Assembly: GCF_910592395.1 (NCBI RefSeq)
Contig: NC_088318.1
Coordinates: 870,001-934,000, forward strand
Reading direction: 5' to 3'
DNA: 64,000 bases
DNA from: Lineus longissimus
Taxonomy: Eukaryota > Nemertea > Pilidiophora > Heteronemertea > Lineidae
Part shown: piece after piece, positions 56,696-64,000 of the stretch
Position numbering within the stretch: the stretch's first letter is position 1
How the letters are laid out: each line of letters begins with the position of its first letter
Translations under genes and position numbers: made by a program
Notes under the pieces: generated by a model
The model's input: the letters and a program-made list of their open reading frames with translations, nothing else
Told to the model about the DNA's origin: nothing
Databases searched by the model: none

Positions 56696-59600
56696 AAGTA
56701 ACTCGTCTGAGTAGGCAGCCGTTGTGAAAATGCGCGAGAATGCGATTCTCCCTGGTGACACAGTCAATAATTGAATATGGTGAGTTGTTACAAGCCAAAG
56801 TGAATAATCGGCGAGTTCTTCTTTTCTTGATTTGAAGCTTTTTCTCTAATCTTATCAATGCCTGTCCTGATTCAGTTTCGTTCCGATGGTAGACATTCCA
56901 TGAATATATATTACCTTAGAGTAGAATCGCTGTGTCTTTGGCGTCGAGACATTCCGTATTTGTTGTAAAACCATGATTGAGAGTCTAAATTCATTTGTGT
57001 AGGATAGACGTTGAAGATCGTCTACGGCTGCCAAATTCGAAAAATAATGTGTCAATCATCTTGCAGAACACGTCCCTGCTGGACAAATCTGCCCGGAAAG
57101 ATGTCAAAGTATTTCAAAGTCTTTCAAATTCATTTAGAAGACTCTTTTCATATCAACTAGGGTATGTGGTATAGTTTCCTTTCATCGCGACGGGTCGTTT
57201 AAATCAATAACTGTCACCCAGTTGAGAGTCAACGCCACCTAGCTTCACATGTATACCCGAGAGATGATATATTTCCAACGCGATTATTTCGCATGCATAC
57301 ACCGCTCGTCAACTGACAATCAACATAACCCAATCCACAATGATATCTTGAGGCCACGACGAATCTCTGCGTGGGTGATACATTCTATCAATTGACTTTG
57401 CTCAAGTAGAACGTCTGATGGCAAAACTGGTTTACTTTATTGAAGTTATGAAGCGACTCGACGATATTTTATAGAAAATTCTAACGAGTTTCGAATCTTC
57501 GGTTATAGGCCGCTTTTACAAGAGCAAATATCTGCTCAGCGTGCTCTGGCATGGCGTCCCAAAGTCTTTCCAGCAATGTGAAGTGCCGGCGACAAGGCAC
57601 GTCACGTATCCTTCTAATTCTCGTGAAAAACCGGTATGATTTTTGGTGTCTTTCAGCATTATACAGTACAGAGTTTGAACTCGCAGTCATGAGTCTTTCA
57701 CTCTTACCACAACAACGCAACCTTTCTACTTATTTCTACTTTGAGCCGTTTGACACGCGGCCCAATTAGTACATTCAAGTGGGTTTTTTCAGAAGGCCGA
57801 TGAAAACCTACAGATCCCGGGTATCCGAAGCAGCTATGGTTCCCCAGACCAGTTAATGGAAGAAAACATCTATTCAAGAATAATGATCTGTACGGCCTCA
57901 TTAGTAACACTGAAAGTGCAGAAAAATTGCTGCAAATCTACCCGGCGCATTATCTTCCACCACTTTTTGTTGTAACTACAAACCGTCCTAATCTGCCTTC
58001 AGGAAGCCGCAAACTACACTCACTTCTGCTTCATTAGTCCTCATATATTCTCCTCCGAAATGCCCTCCACCCACGATGCAAGGTGTGCGGCGGCGGCATG
58101 CAGTTACCATAGTTACGGCGCGGGAAATCCGCATCCCGAAAGATACACGAGATGGCTGAGCTGATGAAGAGACGCTAGTCTATTGTAATCAGGTAACGGA
58201 GGTTCATTGTGTCTTTGAATCGGCTCATCTCAGAGTGGAGCGTTTTTCAACATTCATTGATCTTGAGTGTCTTTGATGAAAATAGCAGTGACGGCAGAAT
58301 CAGTGAAATCGCTGTAGAAGGCCAATGGAATTTGATTTTACGGTTCTCGTCAGGCTCTTGAAGGACATGGGTGAAGGTGTCAACATCCTCTTCCATCGTC
58401 GGTAAAACCTTTTCTCATGAAAAATACAAATTCGTTCGTATAATTTCATCGAAATCTGAACCATTGGTGTGGTACTGGGAAACTGCTATCTTCAGAGGGT
58501 GAGCATGCACCTGCATTTTGATTGTTTGGTTTATCAGCCTACTCTTGACAGATCTACAGGTATGTCGATTGATTATTTGCGTCCCATTCACTTGAAATTG
58601 TAATGTAAAAATCATAATCTTGAAGTTCATGTTTAAAATTAGGTAAGAGTGGTGATGAATACCAGCGTCAGGTTTCATTGACCTAATCTACAGGAGCCCG
58701 GCGAATTCAGCTTTTGGAGTTTGCTACAGGGTACTAATAACTGTTAATTCCTAATACTCAAAGCGGATCAAAAAAAGAAAACCTACAAATCGTCTCTCGG
58801 GAAAGGAGTAAGCAAGGCGTGCGTTTAGCATTCAGAGTTGCTACAACATAATGCTAACGTCTCGTCCCAAGAGAAATACACATATCTAATGTTTTGATAT
58901 CGATCCTCGTTAAAGATGCTATGGGCGTCTATCCCATAGCTGTCCACCTCTGTGGCATACCTAGACGCAGTAACAAGTTGGTAATTATGCGCTCCATCGG
59001 AGCCCGGAATGCTCTATGATCCGTTATGCATTGATCATTAACTTGTGCGGCGCCTCGTAGATATACATCATATACTATTCCAAATTGCTAATATCTGCTC
59101 GGAAATTATGACGTTATCTGAGGAGAGAAAGTAATTCTCATAAAATACGCTGTCACATTGATACGTACAATTGAATATAAGCTTCCGGTTGAAGGCAAGA
59201 CGAGTTACGGGAATTGCTTTCTCGCAGATGAAATTGTTGGTATTAGGAAGAGTCAACAGAGGAGTAACCACCATGATCAACGATATGAAACGGCTTCCGC
59301 TAAAATTTGGCTCTCAGATATTTATGCACCGACTGTACCCCGCGAGCATCCCGATGTAGCCAATTGATTACTGATTGAAAATGCCGAGGAGACATGTTAC
59401 AGTGGGAATAGCAATGACTTCTATGTACCAAAGCTTTGATTCGGGGTTAATCAATATATTACTTGGCTGGATGCTCTAGCAAAATGCCTTGAGTGGGTGG
59501 TGATGGTGTATGGACTGGGAGATAACGCACCAAATCAAGGGAATGACTTCAGGCATGCAACACGACTAATGCTGAAATCGAGACCTTCTTAGCCATCTGA

Positions 59601-60839
59601 GAACGGCATTACCTTTCATTATCTGACATTATCAAGACGCGTAACCACCTGCAAGAAATGTTCTGATGCTGACTGTACCCGTGTCGACATGTATCAATAA
59701 ATGGCAAGTTTTAACAGAATCATCATTTTTCCCATGTTGTTTTGTCATTATGTGTCACAGACCGGATGGGTCACTGCCAGAGTTCGTGGCATTGAAGGAA
59801 CCCAATACGACACAATAGGACATCCAACTGTATCTGTTTTGTTTTGGCTGGAAATAAAAATTCGAGATGACAAATGACCACAAAAACACCTTTTCTCAAA
59901 AAAACAGCAATTAATACGAAATAGCTCTGACGAGAGACAAAACTACATACAAATTGAGCTAGGCAATGAAGAATAATGAGACCTGTATTGATAGATTTCA
60001 AGGAGAAAAATGACGGAAAGCACAAGTTTAGAGGCAAAACAATTAAGGATCACATTGTGAACCAATATCACTTGAGGCTTATACGGCCTCCATCTGTACA
60101 CTTTCAGCGTAAGAGTCAGCGTGCTCCAAAATAAGCATTCATATGCTGTCATTGCCGTACCTTTATCGTCCCCCTGACCCTCATCAAACACAGGAACCTG
60201 CTAAATCATTCTCCATTTCTCATCACCTGCCCACACCATTGCCCTATGGACCACCTTTTGCTATTCAGCCCAGATGAGCGGCGTCTTTTCTCGGACAACT
60301 TAGACCAGAATCTTGCTAATTTTTCTCAGGTTTCCTAGTTCATAAAAGCATCGCAGCATACTGATGTTGTGCATTTTTTTTAGCGGACAGGAAAAAGTCC
60401 CAAGATATACAGACTGAATCCAATGGGTTATCAGGGCAAGGTTAATAACATTGATCCCTATAAAACACGATTCATAGGCATGGTGTTAATGACTACCTCG
60501 CTGGTTAAACTTCCTGGTAGCAAACGCATCAGAAAGGTTGTTGATATAGTTACTACTTGAATAACATTACATTTGCCGGTCGATTTTAGTTTGCCGTTAC
60601 AAATGCTATAGTCGCGCTGAGTACATTACATCCCATTATGACAGCGGCAGCTTTTAAAAGACCGTCACCCAGACATCCGCGGACGTCATCGCGTCTTAAT
60701 TTAGCTTCGTCACAGGTGTATCGATAATGAATATAAGAACTGAAAGGGAGGAATATCCGCTTCAAACAGGGAGGCTTTCTCCTACAACATACTTTCCAAG
60801 GCGTACGGCATCGTTCTTGAGAAATATAGCCAGGGCCAG

Positions 60840-61095
60840 TCAATGAGCAGAACAGCTTCCAAGTCTTCTGACAGTAATCAGGCTGCTCAGCACCAGTTGT
60901 CCTCATGACTGGCTGCATATGTAATCAGGCTGCTCAGCACCAGTTGTCCTCATGACTGGCTGCATATGTAATCAGGCTGCCCAGCACTAGTTGTCCTCAT
61001 GACTGGCTGCATATGTTACTTGCTGATCAGAATACGAGTGGAGAAGCATACCGGAAAATCGGTGAGCGTAAAGCGGGGTTCTTGCTCATCAACTG
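60840..61095 (+). pseudogene. Decayed receptor exon 2 fragment with a 47-bp triplication
   Basis: The frame starting SMSRTASKSSD continues NQAAQHQLS, matching the third loop and start of TM6 in receptor A (SQAAQHQLSLMTGC). A one-base loss after QLS shifts the frame to a stop. The 47-bp segment then occurs three times (60875-60921, 60922-60968, 60969-61015). After it, another frame has KIGERKAGFLLIN, matching the TM7 entry IRKAGLMLIT of receptor A. Most of TM6 is missing. No matching exon 1 or TM4-TM5 part was found upstream. This is a dead third member of the receptor cluster, between the two intact copies. Confidence 0.75.
60875..61015. repeat. 47-bp triplication inside the receptor pseudogene
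   Basis: Three adjacent 47-bp copies beginning TAATCAGGCTGC. The first two are identical; the third differs at two positions. Confidence 0.9.
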
Positions 61096-63314
61096 ATGAA
61101 GCTTTTGTGATTTCATAAACTAGACAACACAATCCCCTCACATTTTAATAATATGAGAAGATGCTGGATCTCCGTGTCGGTAATCATCGCTACCTTAGCA
61201 ACTATTTAGAAGCGTGATCAGTGAAAACAATATAAGATAAAGTCATCCTCGTACACCAGAGTCTTCATCGTATTCCCTCCTTTCGCACGTTTCAAATGGA
61301 GGTCAGGGGATACTTGCAAAACAAGCCTCCAAGCCTGCATGTTAGGCTGTCTAGTGTTTACACTGTTGCTTTAAATAGTTCAACATAATATTTCTTCTGT
61401 GAATAAAAAACAATGTGAACCTTTGAAAACAAATGTATTTCAGTGTATCTTCGTCAAATGATCGTCAGTCTTTATATTTTAGTCGTTGCTACGAAACATG
61501 TGCGTCATTGTTTCTGGCAAACTTTTGATCTATTCCATTTAGTTTTACTTCCGCAGGGTCTGAGGAAGATGTACCGAAATGAATGTGCTGTTATCTGGTG
61601 ACTGGTTGGCAAAATGATCGTCATGTTACGGTGGCAGAGCATTGTTTTTCTTGGCTGCTGTTTAATAGCATGGTGATGGTCATCAGTCAATTAACCAAAT
61701 TTTGATCCACTTTCCCGCACTCCTCAAAATTAGAGATCGACACATATTTGAAATTAAGCAGTGGTGGCCCAGAAGAGGGGATACACGGTTCACATTGACC
61801 ACGGGATTAAGTCGTCCTAATCAGTGCAGATGTTGGCTGTCACAATGTAATTATTTGCAAAACTGAACCTCGAAAGGCGACAGACCAGAAAAATGAGGAC
61901 ACGTACTTTCTTCATCTAAATATTTAGCGCCATGACCAAGAAGTACACAGAGAATATACCTGGTCCAGTTCAAAGGTAGATACATGATTCGGTCGTGTCT
62001 TTATTCAGTGAATCAGCGGACAGTATGAATAACTAATTCAGTAATTGGCATTCCTTTTTTCATCCCGCTCACACTTTTATTTGCTTTGACAACAATATCA
62101 CGCACACGCTTGTCCCAAATGAAAAATGTATCGACATCATAAAAATCGAGAGAAACCAATATAATGTAAACAGCCGGGGTAAACAGTCGCTTTTTCTAGA
62201 CGCCAAGAAGACGGCAGATAACGTGTCACTTTATATGAGTACCGTACTTATAAATGCATACTTTCTTTATATACTTGTTGCGCTAGAGCCGCGCCTGAAA
62301 GAAAATGTTGTTTCCCCACATGTAAAACATTGTATCGAATAGATTCACAGCAAGTGGTGGTAACACTCTGCTCTGTTTTATCTAGTTGCTAATTGAGAAA
62401 TCCGCCTGTAGTTTAGACATCTTTGCCAAGATACTACAATCTTTTAAATAAGAAATACGTGTTCATGCTCTTTTCTTTTTGAAATCACGCATAATATCCC
62501 GTACGCGCTCTCGTGTGTCCGACTCGTTTTAGTACACCGTTCTTGGTTCGAGAACAGGGAATCAGATACACCCATGGAGTCACTGTTTGTCGGGTACCTG
62601 TGAAAAGGTATGACGCACCTCGCTTCAACAGATTTCTATATGACGTTAGATACAATTTTGTGACGTCATACGATGCAAATGGCGACTTCCATGATGGCCA
62701 GCCAAGCATTAATGAGCCCATTGTATCATACGCGACTTGATATCTGCTCTGCTCCTGGGTCATTTTAAATGCCTGCTGTGGTTATTGTAAGGAACAGCAC
62801 TGCAGCTGCCATTGACCTATACTTTAAGGAAAACCTCACTTTGAAGTAATTGGTCCGGTAGTGTTCGCACATCGACCGAAAAAGTACGTGGACATTTACT
62901 CAATCCTATTCACATTAAAACGCCACATAACCATGGCTGATATTAGAGCTGCATACTGATAGTCAAATTACACACGCAGCAAGTTTTGAACAAAATAAAG
63001 ATTGCATCGAGTCGTAAGTTGATATAAAACGTTATCAATATCTTTGGTGGCATTAGGTGTTCGAATTGAACCTCGTCATTGTGAAGTCCACTCAATACGC
63101 AGATGAGTTTCTCTCGTGCATGTTCCAAGCCACACAGTTGCAGAAAGGTTCAATGTTGGAATTAGGTTATGTTGACGCTTTACATCACATCAGAAAGTGA
63201 AAGAGCCGTCCGCCAAAATAATGATCTTTTCCTGAGCGAGATCCACAGGCATTTGTCAGCCAGTCTACGATTAGTTGCTGTTTCTTTTAAGGGTCGACTA
63301 CGAGGGTCTTTGAG
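61096..63314. other. Region upstream of receptor C
   Basis: No gene recognised. It should include the promoter and 5' leader of the receptor starting at 63315. Confidence 0.5.
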
Positions 63315-63739
63315 ATGGCATTGCAATCGGCGGTCAGCAGCGGAGCCACAGACCTTGCGACGTGTGACAAACCGGTCGACGTCGAAGAAAGGACGTATGT
63401 GCACCACATGTACATCTATGGCATAGGACCAGTCTGCGTCATAGGTGTAATACTGAGTGCTCTCAATGTGATCACATTCACGCGAATGCACACAGACAAA
63501 CTTCTAGGAGTCTACCTTCTTCGCTGCCTGGCATATTCAGACATGTCCCTGTTGGTGACTTCGTTAATCTTATTCCCAGTGCGGCATCTCATTTCACGGA
63601 TGATTAGTGGGAACGAAGTCTTCGTTGCAATATACGGAGAATTTCAGATCATACCGTACATGTACTATGCATTCGAGATACCTTACTTTATTACTTTGCA
63701 AGTGCGAAATCACATGATGGTGCTTGTTGCTCTGGAAAG
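63315..63739 (+). CDS. Receptor C, exon 1: class A-like GPCR, TM1 to TM3
   Basis: It starts at ATG 63315 and ends in phase 2 at GAA AG|GTAAGT. It codes 141 residues that align along their length with receptor A exon 1: YGIGPVCVIGVILSALN (TM1), DKLLGVYLLRCLAYSD (TM2), and QVRNHMMVLVALE at the end of TM3. Intron position and phase are the same. The two copies are therefore tandem duplicates, and the conserved TM2 and TM3 suggest both are functional. The ligand is not predictable. Confidence 0.85.
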
Positions 63740-63900
63740 GTAAGTCTATGAGATACATAGGCCTACGCGTTTCAACCATGCATCATCAGATGCAACTAGG
63801 TATAGGTTATCTCTGATCTCTCCGACTCGACGTAATGTTCGAGTTCAATTTTATTGTTTGACTCTCATCCGGTAAGGCTAATTTTTCAATGCTGTTTCAG
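63740..63900 (+). other. Receptor C intron, 161 bp
   Basis: GTAAGT donor and a CTGTTTCAG acceptor. It is some 30 times shorter than the equivalent intron in receptor A. Confidence 0.8.
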
Positions 63901-64000
63901 ATTCATAAAGTTAACCTTCCCATTGAAAGGGAAGTCTGTCTCAACACGCGGAAATGCTAATAAGGCTATGCTATTTGTGGTGGTTTTGGCGATTATTTGT
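63901..64000 (+). CDS. Receptor C, exon 2, cut by the window edge
   Basis: The first 100 bases of exon 2 read FIKLTFPLKGKSVSTRGNA and then NKAMLFVVVLAIIC, matching the start of receptor A exon 2 and the beginning of TM4. The first base completes the Arg codon of the ER motif. The rest lies outside the window. Confidence 0.85.

Larger units (their letters stand above)
50176..60839. other. Long region between receptor A and the decayed receptor copy
   Basis: No convincing gene. Noted contents are a self-complementary GTCAC-rich stretch (51887-52060), a second foldback copy (55271-55326), a partial third one (about 55890-55915), an AGGTCA half-site array (56410-56560) and a 22-bp CACGTG repeat (56649-56695). 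A minus-strand open frame at 57481-57720 is unexplained. A weak resemblance to the start of receptor exon 2 lies near 59170-59215. Confidence 0.45.

Noticed and set aside
59158-59367. Possible start of a fourth receptor exon 2
   Set aside because: About 12 residues (ISFRLKAR) resemble LTFPLKAK of receptor A, but the similarity stops at once, so it could be chance.

Overview
The window is animal nuclear DNA: AT-rich, with split genes, GT-AG introns, microsatellites, minisatellites and transposon debris. It looks like an invertebrate bilaterian, probably marine. A lophotrochozoan or an invertebrate deuterostome are both possible and the clade cannot be fixed from the sequence alone. Exons were joined by hand from splice signals, reading-frame phase and protein-family similarity. 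No alignment or search was run.

Left part (about 150-11,854, plus strand): a kyphoscoliosis-peptidase/hillarin-type gene. A short acidic exon leads into a 4.6 kb exon coding for a charged, apparently disordered protein. Three small exons and one large terminal exon then give a transglutaminase-like domain followed by KY-type C-terminal modules. All three catalytic positions appear substituted. The 4.6 kb exon ends at a strong splice donor, but its frame also continues for 25 codons into a hydrophobic tail and a stop, with poly(A) signals downstream. The locus could therefore make either a tail-anchored form or a transglutaminase-like form.

Middle (16,497 to about 40,979, minus strand): a neuropilin/tolloid-like (NETO) gene. 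Six exons give CUB1 (two exons), CUB2 (two exons), LDL-A, and then a transmembrane segment with a long Ser/Pro-rich cytoplasmic tail. All joins are phase-consistent. The signal-peptide end is unresolved. Its introns hold an 81-bp minisatellite, a 43-bp minisatellite and a broken Ty3/Gypsy-like element with an odd domain order. The 4.6 kb between the 3' ends of the KY-like and NETO genes holds a Tc1/mariner-like MITE, a foldback element and an array of repeats that changes orientation.

Right part (44,279-64,000): a small cluster of related class A-like seven-transmembrane receptors. Copy A (44,279-50,175) has two exons, and its 4.9 kb intron contains a complete, intronless TRP-like channel gene on the opposite strand. 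A decayed receptor fragment with a 47-bp triplication lies near 60,840-61,095. Copy C begins at 63,315, has the same intron position and phase but an intron of only 161 bp, and runs off the window. Between them is mostly unannotated DNA with repeats, including a nuclear-receptor-like half-site array with a perfect DR3.

No tRNA, rRNA or CRISPR locus was recognised.
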